The notes beneath the pieces were generated by a model. That model was given only the letters and a program-made list of their open reading frames with translations. It was not told where the DNA came from and made no database searches. From NCBI GenBank assembly GCA_013824045.1, contig PNND01000434.1, positions 1-12,245 of the forward strand: 12,245 nt of DNA, read 5' to 3'. Origin of the DNA: Rhodobacter sp. Lineage in GTDB: Bacteria; Pseudomonadota; Alphaproteobacteria; Rhodobacterales; Rhodobacteraceae. Both the position numbers and the translations under genes were made by a program. Below, piece by piece: positions 6,815 through 12,033 of the stretch (positions are counted from its first letter, which is position 1; each line of letters starts with the position of its first letter).

Positions 6815-6843
6815 CTGGAAGTGGCGCGGCGAGGGGCTAGGCT
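6815..6843 (+). promoter_or_regulatory. Possible promoter of the 105-residue membrane protein gene
   Basis: CTGGAA (6815-6820), 17-bp spacer, TAGGCT (6838-6843), 26 bp before the ATG at 6870. No terminator is evident after nusB, so read-through is also possible. Confidence 0.35.
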
Positions 6844-6869
6844 TCTTATAAGAGCAATAGGAGCGCCCC

Positions 6870-7187
6870 ATGCCGAAACTCATCCGTTTGTACATCCAGA
6901 GCGTCGCCATCGGTTTTGGCCTGTCGGTCGTGTTTCTGGGTGGGCTGACCTGGATGGATGTGGCCGGTTTGCGCGGGCTGATCTTCGGGTCGTCTTCGGG
7001 ATATCTGGCGGCGGTGATGCTGATCATGTTCAACGGCGTGTTCTTTGGCGGTGTGCAATTCGCCATCTCCATCATGCGCATGGCCGAGGATGACGAGACG
7101 CCGCGCGGCGGTCTGCGCCAGCATCTGGTGCCGATCCCGGTGCGGGTGGAGCAACGCTCGCAGCACGTCAAGCGCGGCCAACGCTGA
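6870..7187 (+). CDS. Small conserved-looking inner-membrane protein, function unknown
   Basis: 105 residues. I do not recognise a named family. Two hydrophobic segments are clear, about 11-32 (SVAIGFGLSVVFLGGL...) and 45-69 (YLAAVMLIMFNGVFFGGVQF...), separated by a short glycine- and serine-rich turn. They are followed by an acidic patch (MAEDDE, 71-76) and a basic, polar tail ending KRGQR. This predicts a two-helix inner-membrane hairpin with a ~35-residue tail, probably cytoplasmic by the positive-inside rule. The start is well supported by AGGAG at 6859-6863, 6 nt before ATG. It lies 116 bp after nusB and its transcript most likely ends at the strong terminator at 7296-7322. Confidence 0.75.
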   Translation: MPKLIRLYIQSVAIGFGLSVVFLGGLTWMDVAGLRGLIFGSSSGYLAAVMLIMFNGVFFGGVQFAISIMRMAEDDETPRGGLRQHLVPIPVRVEQRSQHVKRGQR

Positions 7188-7295
7188 GGCGACGGGGGCT
7201 TTCGGGCGGCGGTTGTGCGGCGCGCTCGGCAACTGTCCCAACGTTGGGCGTGAAACCGATCTTCTGCCTTTATGCCGTCCTTTGTATCGAACCCC
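7188..7295 (+). other. 3' untranslated stretch before the terminator
   Basis: 108 bp without a convincing gene. It contains a perfect 12-bp palindrome, CCCAACGTTGGG (7237-7248). It is most simply the 3' UTR of the membrane protein mRNA; a 3'UTR-derived small RNA ending at the terminator is possible but unsupported. Confidence 0.4.
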
Positions 7296-7322
7296 AAAGG
7301 CGCGCCATAGCGCGCCTTTTTT
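7296..7322 (+). terminator. Strong intrinsic terminator
   Basis: A 10-bp perfect stem, AAAGGCGCGC (7296-7305) with GCGCGCCTTT (7310-7319), 4-nt loop CATA, and a T-run 7317-7322. It terminates plus-strand transcription from the membrane protein gene. In the other direction the stem is followed by only three T residues, so it may also weakly stop the convergent RNA gene at 7341-7501. Confidence 0.9.
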
Positions 7323-7340
7323 GCATTTGCCGGGAATAAG

Positions 7341-7501
7341 TGGCGGGCCCGCAGCAGCCGTGGATGGCATGGTTTCCCGAGAGCCAGAGGTCTCAGGTGG
7401 GAGCCAGGTAGCAGGACCAGGATCCTGTCAGAGCCAGCCCCCATTCGTTTGCTTATCGGCCACTGGAAAAGAGCCTCACACGCGAAGAGCAGCACCCGCC
7501 A
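7341..7501 (-). ncRNA. ssrS: Candidate 6S RNA
   Basis: Minus-strand RNA of about 161 nt with the 6S architecture. The ends pair: TGGCGGG (7501-7495) with CCCGCCA (7347-7341). Further in, CGTG/CACG (7482-7479 with 7362-7359), GGC/GCC (7475-7473 with 7368-7366) and TTTTCC/GGGAAA (7470-7465 with 7378-7373) continue the closing arm. A large bubble follows, 22 nt on the 5' side (7464-7443) and 20 nt on the 3' side (7398-7379). A terminal arm closes it: 7442-7434 with 7407-7399, then CAGGA/TCCTG with a 6-nt loop. The 5' bubble contains GCCGAT, as at the product-RNA start site of Escherichia coli 6S. A good promoter lies 5 bp before the inferred 5' end. Family knowledge: 6S RNA mimics an open promoter and sequesters sigma70 RNA polymerase in stationary phase. 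The assignment rests on fold and a short motif, not alignment; another structured RNA remains possible. Confidence 0.7.
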
Positions 7502-7507
7502 TCTTCA

Positions 7508-7536
7508 GACTTAGGCGCGGCGGGGCGGCGGGGCAA
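7508..7536 (-). promoter_or_regulatory. Promoter of the 6S RNA candidate
   Basis: Minus strand TTGCCC (7536-7531), 17-bp G+C-rich spacer, TAAGTC (7513-7508). Five bases later comes the A at 7502, which directly precedes the 5' strand of the closing stem, placing the start where a 6S 5' end is expected. Confidence 0.6.
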
Positions 7537-7584
7537 GGGCCGAGTTCAGAATGTGGGTCTTTGGGCAAGGAATGGACGGGCGGG

Positions 7585-7618
7585 ACATCTTGCAAGATGT
7601 TCACGATTGGTTCATGTT
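7585..7618 (+). promoter_or_regulatory. mmcB promoter with LexA (SOS) box
   Basis: GTTC-ACGATTG-GTTC at 7599-7613 matches the alphaproteobacterial LexA operator GTTC-N7-GTTC exactly. It sits between a -35 TTGCAA (7590-7595) and a weak -10 CATGTT (7613-7618; 17-bp spacer), the position expected for repression. A perfect 16-bp palindrome, ACATCTTGCAAGATGT (7585-7600), overlaps the -35 and the first half-site. The predicted transcription start falls on or next to the mmcB ATG. Confidence 0.75.
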
Positions 7619-7624
7619 TTCCCT

Positions 7625-8083
7625 ATGGACATGCAGACTGAACCTCTTTCCCTTCTGCCCGGTCAGCGCCTGCAGCGCGGGGTGTGCCGTGGCCTGCTGG
7701 CGATGGATTTCGTGACAGTCGAGGAATTGGTGCCCGCGCCGGGGCTGCGGGTGGATGTGATGGCGGTCGGGCCGAAGGGTGAGATCTGGGTGGTGGAATG
7801 CAAGTCGGGCCGGGCGGATTACCGGGCTGACCGGAAATGGCAGGGCTATCTGGAATGGTGCGATCGGTTCTTCTGGGCGGTGGATGCGGATTTTCCGGTG
7901 GATTTGCTGCCGGAAGGCACGGGGCTGATCTTGGCCGATCCCTATGATGCAGAGATTCTGCGGATCGGGCCAGAGGCTCCGATGGCCCCGGCACGACGCA
8001 AGGTGATGATGCAGAAGTTCGCCCGCCACGCGGCGTTGCGCCTGCAATCGCTGCGCGATCCGGGCGCGGGGGTCATGTGGTAG
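7625..8083 (+). CDS. mmcB: MmcB family DNA repair protein
   Basis: 152 residues. The sequence matches the MmcB family (PD-(D/E)XK nuclease-like fold): RVDVMAVGPKGEIWVVECKSG (42-62) holds the putative metal/catalytic set D44, E58 and K60, followed by WQGYLEWCDRFFWAVDADF (72-90), GLILADPY and PARRKVMMQKFARHAALRL (122-140). Family knowledge: in Caulobacter, mmcB is an SOS gene involved in mitomycin C resistance. The perfect LexA box 12 bp before the ATG agrees. The start could be ATG 7625 or 7631; neither has a Shine-Dalgarno, and the predicted transcript start suggests leaderless or near-leaderless translation. An upstream extension of the frame to 7553 would run through the promoter and is unlikely. 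It is convergent with the next gene, with 4 bp between stops. Confidence 0.88.
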   Translation: MDMQTEPLSLLPGQRLQRGVCRGLLAMDFVTVEELVPAPGLRVDVMAVGPKGEIWVVECKSGRADYRADRKWQGYLEWCDRFFWAVDADFPVDLLPEGTGLILADPYDAEILRIGPEAPMAPARRKVMMQKFARHAALRLQSLRDPGAGVMW

Positions 8084-8087
8084 GGGC

Positions 8088-8309
8088 CTAGCGGCGACCG
8101 GGTTTGCCCTTGGCCAGACCAGAGCCGATGGCGCGGGCGGCCTCGGCCGCGGCGCGGAGCTCTTCGGCGATTTCCTCGGCCTCTTCGGGATCGAAATCCA
8201 GCGGCAGTTCAATGCCGCCATCGGCTTCGATATAGATGCGGACCATCCCCAAATCGGTGGGACCGATCTGGATATTGGCGGCGATGTCGCTTTGCTTGTC
8301 GATGCCCAT
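8088..8309 (-). CDS. Small acidic conserved hypothetical (resembles DUF6324)
   Basis: 73 residues: MGIDKQSDIAANIQIGPTD, then a short beta-like segment MVRIYIEADGGIELPLDF (22-39), a strongly acidic helix PEEAEEIAEELRAAAEAARA (41-60), and a basic tail KGKPGRR. It is probably cytosolic, with no signal or membrane segment. From memory it resembles a small family restricted to Rhodobacterales (DUF6324), but I cannot verify that; no function is known to me. The start at 8309 is supported by AAGGGGG 6 nt upstream and a promoter at 8341-8369; in-frame starts further upstream would cross that promoter. Convergent with mmcB. Confidence 0.75.
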   Translation of the reverse strand: MGIDKQSDIAANIQIGPTDLGMVRIYIEADGGIELPLDFDPEEAEEIAEELRAAAEAARAIGSGLAKGKPGRR

Positions 8310-8340
8310 GGGAGGCCCCCTTGTTGCGTTGCCCTGCATC

Positions 8341-8369
8341 GGCCTAGCGCGGGATGCTGGGCGTGGCAA
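8341..8369 (-). promoter_or_regulatory. Probable promoter of the 73-residue protein gene
   Basis: Minus strand TTGCCA (8369-8364), 17-bp spacer, TAGGCC (8346-8341), about 30 bp before the start codon at 8309. Same layout as the stable-RNA promoters in this window. Confidence 0.45.
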
Positions 8370-8407
8370 GGTGTGGTGAGGGGTGCGGAAGAGGGGGAAT
8401 GAGCCTC

Positions 8408-8436
8408 TTGCAATCCCGAAACGGGGGGGATAAACG
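8408..8436 (+). promoter_or_regulatory. tRNA-His promoter
   Basis: TTGCAA (8408-8413), 17-bp spacer, TAAACG (8431-8436), 11 bp before the first base of the tRNA. Confidence 0.55.
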
Positions 8437-8447
8437 CCCACGAGAGC

Positions 8448-8524
8448 GCCGACGTAGCTCAGTTGGTTAGAGCACTAGATTGTGGATCTAGGGGTCCCCC
8501 GTTCGAGCCGGGGCGTCGGTACCA
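8448..8524 (+). tRNA. tRNA-His (GTG)
   Basis: Full cloverleaf: acceptor GCCGACG (8448-8454) with CGTCGGT (8514-8520), D arm 8457-8473, anticodon stem CTAGA/TCTAG with loop TTGTGGA and anticodon GTG at 8482-8484, 5-nt variable region, T arm CCCCG-TTCGAGC-CGGGG. A73 is at 8521 and CCA is encoded (8522-8524). The base before G1 is C and the discriminator is A, so the near-universal G-1:C73 histidine identity pair is absent; G1 pairs with U72. This is the alphaproteobacterial type described for Caulobacter, read by an atypical histidyl-tRNA synthetase. Confidence 0.97.
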
Positions 8525-8580
8525 TCCTTCCCTATCGTTCTGGCGCTTGATCGCGCGCCCTGTGTCAGAGGCGCAGGATT

Positions 8581-9816
8581 TTACCCTGCAAGGGCCTGAT
8601 CCAGATCGCGGATCAGATCATCGGCGGCCTCCAGCCCGATGGACAGCCGGAAGCCACCATCGCCTGCATAGCTGCGATAATCGGCCAACTGATCGGGGGT
8701 CAGCGCATAGCTGCCCTGCATCATGTCGGCGGTATCCAGCATCACGATGATGCTGCGCTGATGGCCAAGGGAAAAGGCATAGTGCAGGACGCGCAGGCGT
8801 GCCGCCAATTGGCGGGCCATGGCGGCGGGATCGGCGGTCTGGAAGAAGATCATGCCGCCCGGTATGGCCATTTGCCGCGCAGCAAGAGCGTGTTGTGGGT
8901 GCGAAGGAAGGCCGGGATAGATGACGCGTGTGACCTTGGGGTGGGTTTCAAGGAACGTGGCCACCTGCTGCGCGGAAGTGGCGATCTGGCGCATGCGGGG
9001 GAACAACGTGTCGATCCCGCGCAGGATCAGCCAGGCATTCATCGCGGGCATGGCCGCGCCCAGATAGACGCCCGCCCGGCCCCGCGTCCGGGCGATCAGA
9101 TCCTTGCGTCCCGCCACGATGCCTCCGAGCGCATCGCCGTGACCGTTGATGAATTTGGTCAAGGAGTGAATGACGAGATCCACGCCGAGGGTGATCGGTA
9201 GGGTGGCGACGGGTGTGGCAAGCGTGCTGTCAACCGACACCAGCGCGCCATGGGCGTGGGCGATCTGCGCAACCTGTTTCAGATCGGTCAGGCGCAGGAT
9301 GGGGTTGCAGGGGCTTTCGCAATGCACCAGCCGGGTGTTGGGGCGCAGCGCTGCCTGCAGCGCATCGGGGCGGGAAAGGTTGACAGGCGTCACCTCGATG
9401 CCGAAATCGGGCAGGATGGCACGGGCAAGCTCTGCGGCGCCGGCATAGGTCACGTCGCTGATGATCAGATGGTCGCCCTGTTTCAGCAGGGTCAGAAAGG
9501 TGCCTGCGATCGCGGCCACGCCAGTGGCGAAGGCAACGGCATCTTCGGCCCCTTCCAGCGCGGCCATGCGGGTTTCCAGCGCGCGCACCGTGGGGTTGAG
9601 CCAGCGTGCGTAGGTAAAGGGTTCTTGCGTGATATCGGTCAGACCTGCGGCAGAGAAGGCCCCTTCGCCGGGGGTCACCAGATTGTTCACCGACATCGAG
9701 ATGTTGGGCTGGATGGCCCCGGTGACAGGATCAACGATCAGGCCCGCATCCAGAGCCAGCGTTTCTGGCAACGCGGTAGCGGGCAGCATCGGCGGCGTAA
9801 GCCTTTTTTGCGTCAT
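8581..9816 (-). CDS. PLP-dependent trans-sulfuration-family enzyme (Cys/Met metabolism)
   Basis: 411 residues from the ATG at 9816 (GAGGG 7 nt upstream). Fold-type I PLP enzyme of the cystathionine gamma-synthase/beta-lyase group: YARWLNPTVRALE (69-81), AFATGVAAI (95-103, PLP phosphate loop), HCESPCNP (165-172), SVDSTLATP with D196 (194-202), HSLTKFINGHGD (217-228) with Schiff-base lysine K221, and FRLSIGLEAADDLIRDL (389-405). Oddities: the usual VDNTFATP is VDSTLATP, and the family's SLGG-x-E-S-L block before the substrate-carboxylate region reads SLGHQRSIIVML (349-360). Substrate specificity is therefore uncertain: synthase, beta- or gamma-lyase, or sulfhydrylase are all possible. Cytoplasmic. 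An in-frame ATG at 9849 lacks a ribosome site. Convergent with tRNA-His; preceded by a 245-bp gap rich in inverted repeats. Confidence 0.88.
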   Translation of the reverse strand: MTQKRLTPPMLPATALPETLALDAGLIVDPVTGAIQPNISMSVNNLVTPGEGAFSAAGLTDITQEPFTYARWLNPTVRALETRMAALEGAEDAVAFATGVAAIAGTFLTLLKQGDHLIISDVTYAGAAELARAILPDFGIEVTPVNLSRPDALQAALRPNTRLVHCESPCNPILRLTDLKQVAQIAHAHGALVSVDSTLATPVATLPITLGVDLVIHSLTKFINGHGDALGGIVAGRKDLIARTRGRAGVYLGAAMPAMNAWLILRGIDTLFPRMRQIATSAQQVATFLETHPKVTRVIYPGLPSHPQHALAARQMAIPGGMIFFQTADPAAMARQLAARLRVLHYAFSLGHQRSIIVMLDTADMMQGSYALTPDQLADYRSYAGDGGFRLSIGLEAADDLIRDLDQALAG

Positions 9817-10061
9817 GTGCGGGCCCTCTGCCGATACGCTGCGGTTCATTTGGGAGATGTCACGGCCTGCAGGCTGTTTCCAGCCTGAACTTTGGCGCAA
9901 GTGCCATGCGAGGGCGCGGGGCCGCATCTGGTGCTGACTGCTTGCCTGCGTCTGCCCTGCGGGATTGCCCAAGCCTGGTCAACCAGGGTGAAGGCACATA
10001 GGTGCCATCTGATTGGATCGGGTTTCTGGCAGGGGCTTGGCAACCCCTGCCGGCCGGAGTT
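9817..10061 (-). other. Intergenic region with four inverted repeats upstream of the PLP enzyme gene
   Basis: Between the mltB-like stop and the PLP enzyme start I see CAGGCTG-TTTC-CAGCCTG (9870-9887; a GAAA tetraloop hairpin on the minus strand), CCTGGT-CA-ACCAGG (9974-9987), GGCAC-ATAG-GTGCC (9993-10006) and GGCAGGGG/CCCCTGCC (10028-10051). I found no clear promoter for the PLP enzyme and no match to SAM-I, SAM-II, SAM/SAH, SAH or cobalamin riboswitch signatures. Operators or a structured 5' leader are possible. Confidence 0.45.
10028..10051 (-). terminator. Possible terminator after the lytic transglycosylase gene
   Basis: An 8-bp perfect stem, GGCAGGGG (10028-10035) with CCCCTGCC (10044-10051), 8-nt loop, 10 bp past the stop codon on the minus strand. 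There is no T-run after it (AGAAACC), so efficient intrinsic termination is doubtful. Confidence 0.3.
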
Positions 10062-10877
10062 TCAGCCGTCGATCTGGGCACCCATCAGTGCGATGGCCTG
10101 CTGGTAGACGGTGGCGGCGTTCCATTCCTCGATCACGGCGAAGTTCGGCTCTCCCTGCTGATAGCCCGCGCCGGGGCGCCAGCCCTTTTGCCGCAGGAAA
10201 TTGGCCGTGGAGGCCATGGCATCGACCAGATCGGTCAGATCGACGCGCCCGTCGCCATTGCCATCAACACCGTAGGTCAGTGCATTGCCGGGCAGAAACT
10301 GTGTATGGCCCAGTTCACCATGCTTTGCGCCACGGGTTTGCGGGCTGATGGCACCTGAATCGACCAGCTTCAGCGCCCCGATCAGGTGCGGTGTGAAGAA
10401 ATCCGAACGGCGGCAGTCATAGGCCAGTGTCGCGATGGCTGAGACGACATTGGTATCGCCCATGAAATTGCCAAAGCCTGTTTCCATGCCGTGAATGGCG
10501 ATCAGAACGCCAGCTGGCACGCCGTATTGGCGTTCGAGGGCGGCGTAGAAATCGGCATTCTGCGCCTTGCGCTTGCGGCCCTGCGCGATGATGGTATTGG
10601 CGCCGCGCACCTCAAGGAACTTTTCCAGACTGAAGCGAAAGCTTTTCTGGTTGCGGTCGGCCCCGATGGTGGCCTGCGAGTAGCTGGTGGCCATCAGCGC
10701 CTCTATCCCCTTGCGGCCGACACCTGCGGCCTCGGCCTCGGCGGCCATGGCGGGTTTCCACGCCTCATACTGGCCGCCGGTATCCGAGCAGGGGGCCGCA
10801 ACGGCAAGGCCGGGAAGCAGGGTGAAAAGCGAAAGGAAAAGCGAGCGGGAAAAAAGAGGTTTGCGCGGGCAGGTCAT
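10062..10877 (-). CDS. Exported lytic murein transglycosylase, MltB family (GH103, SLT_2)
   Basis: 271 residues from the ATG at 10877. A Sec signal peptide is seen: basic MTCPRKPLFSR, hydrophobic core SLFLSLFTLLPGLAVAA, cleavage probably after A28. No lipobox fits, so it is probably periplasmic and soluble. Catalytic region: GVPAGVLIAIHGMETGFGN (119-137), E132 being the family's acid/base glutamate. Also GELGHTQFLPGNALTYG (187-203) and STANFLRQKGWRPGAGY (223-239). DGNGDGRVDLTD (205-216) has the spacing of an EF-hand calcium loop, as known for Escherichia coli Slt35/MltB. Family knowledge: it cleaves the MurNAc-GlcNAc bond of peptidoglycan to give 1,6-anhydro ends. The frame stays open far upstream only because it runs antisense to pxpA and through the tRNA-Glu gene. 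The ribosome site is weak. Confidence 0.9.
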   Translation of the reverse strand: MTCPRKPLFSRSLFLSLFTLLPGLAVAAPCSDTGGQYEAWKPAMAAEAEAAGVGRKGIEALMATSYSQATIGADRNQKSFRFSLEKFLEVRGANTIIAQGRKRKAQNADFYAALERQYGVPAGVLIAIHGMETGFGNFMGDTNVVSAIATLAYDCRRSDFFTPHLIGALKLVDSGAISPQTRGAKHGELGHTQFLPGNALTYGVDGNGDGRVDLTDLVDAMASTANFLRQKGWRPGAGYQQGEPNFAVIEEWNAATVYQQAIALMGAQIDG

Positions 10878-10908
10878 GGGGCACCGTGAAAAAGGACTGT
10901 CGCGCGGC

Positions 10909-10936
10909 AGGATATGCAAGCCGTGCCACGACGCAA
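10909..10936 (-). promoter_or_regulatory. Probable promoter of the lytic transglycosylase gene
   Basis: Minus strand TTGCGT (10936-10931), 16-bp spacer, TATCCT (10914-10909), about 30 bp before the ATG at 10877. Confidence 0.5.
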
Positions 10937-10988
10937 GCAATCTTGGTGCTGAGCGGGATTTCGTGCGCATCCCAAGGCCGGTGACGCG

Positions 10989-11011
10989 AAAAGCTGCGGC
11001 GCTGGCGCAGC
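10989..11011 (-). terminator. Intrinsic terminator of tRNA-Glu
   Basis: On the minus strand GCTGCG (11011-11006) pairs with CGCAGC (10998-10993) around a 7-nt loop and is followed by TTTT (10992-10989), 28 bp past the tRNA CCA end. The T-run is short but the position is right. Confidence 0.6.
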
Positions 11012-11038
11012 GGACTTTTGCAATCTGGCGGGGAAACG

Positions 11039-11113
11039 TGGCAGCCCGTAGGGGAGTCGAACCCCTCTTCCCAGGTTGAAAACCTGGTGTCCTAACCGAT
11101 AGACGAACGGGCC
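11039..11113 (-). tRNA. tRNA-Glu (TTC)
   Basis: Minus strand: acceptor GGCCCGT (11113-11107) with ACGGGCT (11049-11043), anticodon stem CCAGG/CCTGG with loop TTTTCAA, anticodon TTC (11080-11078). The T arm is GGGGTTCGACTCCCC-like, the discriminator is G, and CCA is encoded (11041-11039). The first acceptor pair is G1.U72. It has its own promoter and terminator, so it is a single-gene transcription unit. Confidence 0.97.
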
Positions 11114-11131
11114 ACGGCGTTTGGTGGGGGC

Positions 11132-11160
11132 GGTCTAGCGAAGGGCAAACCCTTGTGCAA
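11132..11160 (-). promoter_or_regulatory. tRNA-Glu promoter
   Basis: Minus strand TTGCAC (11160-11155), 17-bp spacer, TAGACC (11137-11132), 18 bp before the tRNA 5' end. The spacer contains AAGGG-TTTG-CCCTT, a small inverted repeat. Confidence 0.5.
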
Positions 11161-11264
11161 GAGGAAAAGTGTGGTGAGTGGGCATGGTGGCTTTTCGGGT
11201 TTTCCCCGCGACGGTGGACGGGCAGGATCACCGCAGGGGCGGCGCGAATCGGGGGGATGGGCAG

Positions 11265-12032
11265 ATGCTGCAGGAGATCGACCTGAACGCTGATCTGGGC
11301 GAGGGGTTCGGGCCATGGGCCATAGGCGATGACGCGGCGATGCTGGGCATCGTCAGCAGCGCCAATCTGGCCTGCGGCGGCCATGCGGGCGACCCGGAGG
11401 TGATGTTTGCCAGCCTGCGTCTGGCAGCGGAGCGGGGTGTCGTGGTGGGCGCACATCCCGGCTATGCCGACCGCGAGGGGTTCGGGCGGCGGGTGATCCC
11501 GATGACGCCGGACGAGATCGCGCGCATGGTGGCGGCGCAGGTGGGGGCCTTGCAGGGCGTGGCGGCGCTGGCCGGGGTGCCGGTGCGATATGTGAAGGCG
11601 CACGGGGCGCTGGCCAATCTGGCCGCCGACCGGGCAGAGGTGGCGGCGGCGATTGCGGGGGCGGTGCGGACGCTGCCGGGCAGGCTGGCGCTTTTGGCGA
11701 TTTCGGGGACGGAGCTGGAAGTGGAGGGCCGCAAGGCGGGGCTGGAGGTGGTGGCCGAGGTCTTTGCCGACCGCGCCTATCGCGCCGACGGGCGGCTGGT
11801 GCCGCGCGGGCAGGCGGGCGCGGTGCTGCATGATCCCGACAAGGTGGCGGCGCGGTTGGTGCGCTTTGCCGAGACGGGGCAGATGCCGGTGCTGGGCGGG
11901 GGCGAGGTCGCCTTGGCGGCGCGGTCGGTTTGCGTGCATGGCGATACGCCCGGTGCGGTGGCGCTGGCGCGCGGGCTGCGCGACAGGTTGGAGGCGGCGG
12001 GGCTGGCCATCCGCCCCTTTGCCGGGGCCTGA
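11265..12032 (+). CDS. pxpA: 5-oxoprolinase subunit PxpA (LamB/YcsF family)
   Basis: 255 residues, typical length. Family motifs: IDLNADLGEGFG (5-16), SANLACGGHAGDP (32-44), VVGAHPGYADREGFGRR (60-76), RYVKAHGALANLA (108-120), AEVFADRAYRADGRLVPR (164-181) and SVCVHGDTPGAV (221-232). With PxpB and PxpC it forms the ATP-dependent 5-oxoprolinase that opens 5-oxoproline (pyroglutamate), a spontaneous damage product of glutamine and glutamate, to glutamate. It acts in the cytoplasm. The usual KPHGALYN loop reads KAHGALAN here, a small deviation. The start at 11265 has a G-rich ribosome site 8 nt upstream (11251-11256), and homology begins right after it; the upstream ATGs at 11178 and 11184 would add a non-conserved tail. 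pxpB follows after 1 bp. Confidence 0.93.
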   Translation: MLQEIDLNADLGEGFGPWAIGDDAAMLGIVSSANLACGGHAGDPEVMFASLRLAAERGVVVGAHPGYADREGFGRRVIPMTPDEIARMVAAQVGALQGVAALAGVPVRYVKAHGALANLAADRAEVAAAIAGAVRTLPGRLALLAISGTELEVEGRKAGLEVVAEVFADRAYRADGRLVPRGQAGAVLHDPDKVAARLVRFAETGQMPVLGGGEVALAARSVCVHGDTPGAVALARGLRDRLEAAGLAIRPFAGA

Positions 12033-12033
12033 G

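Noticed and set aside
7270..7322. A promoter-like TTCTGC-17-TATCGA just before the 7296-7322 terminator
   Set aside because: It would start a transcript only about 30 nt long before termination; a chance match is more likely.
8525..8580. Terminator for tRNA-His at GGCGC (8542-8546)/GCGCC (8555-8559)
   Set aside because: The stem is only 5 bp and is followed by CTGTG, not a T-run, on the tRNA strand; no T-run on the other strand either.
9817..9990. SAM-type riboswitch before the trans-sulfuration enzyme
   Set aside because: No SAM-II pseudoknot signature (CUGAUUUA... GCUAAAAA), no SAM-I kink-turn pattern and no SAH/SAM-SAH core that I can see.
11178..11264. Upstream ATG at 11178 as the pxpA start
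   Set aside because: The extra 29 residues show no family similarity and PxpA homology begins at MLQEIDLNADLGE; the ribosome site favours 11265.
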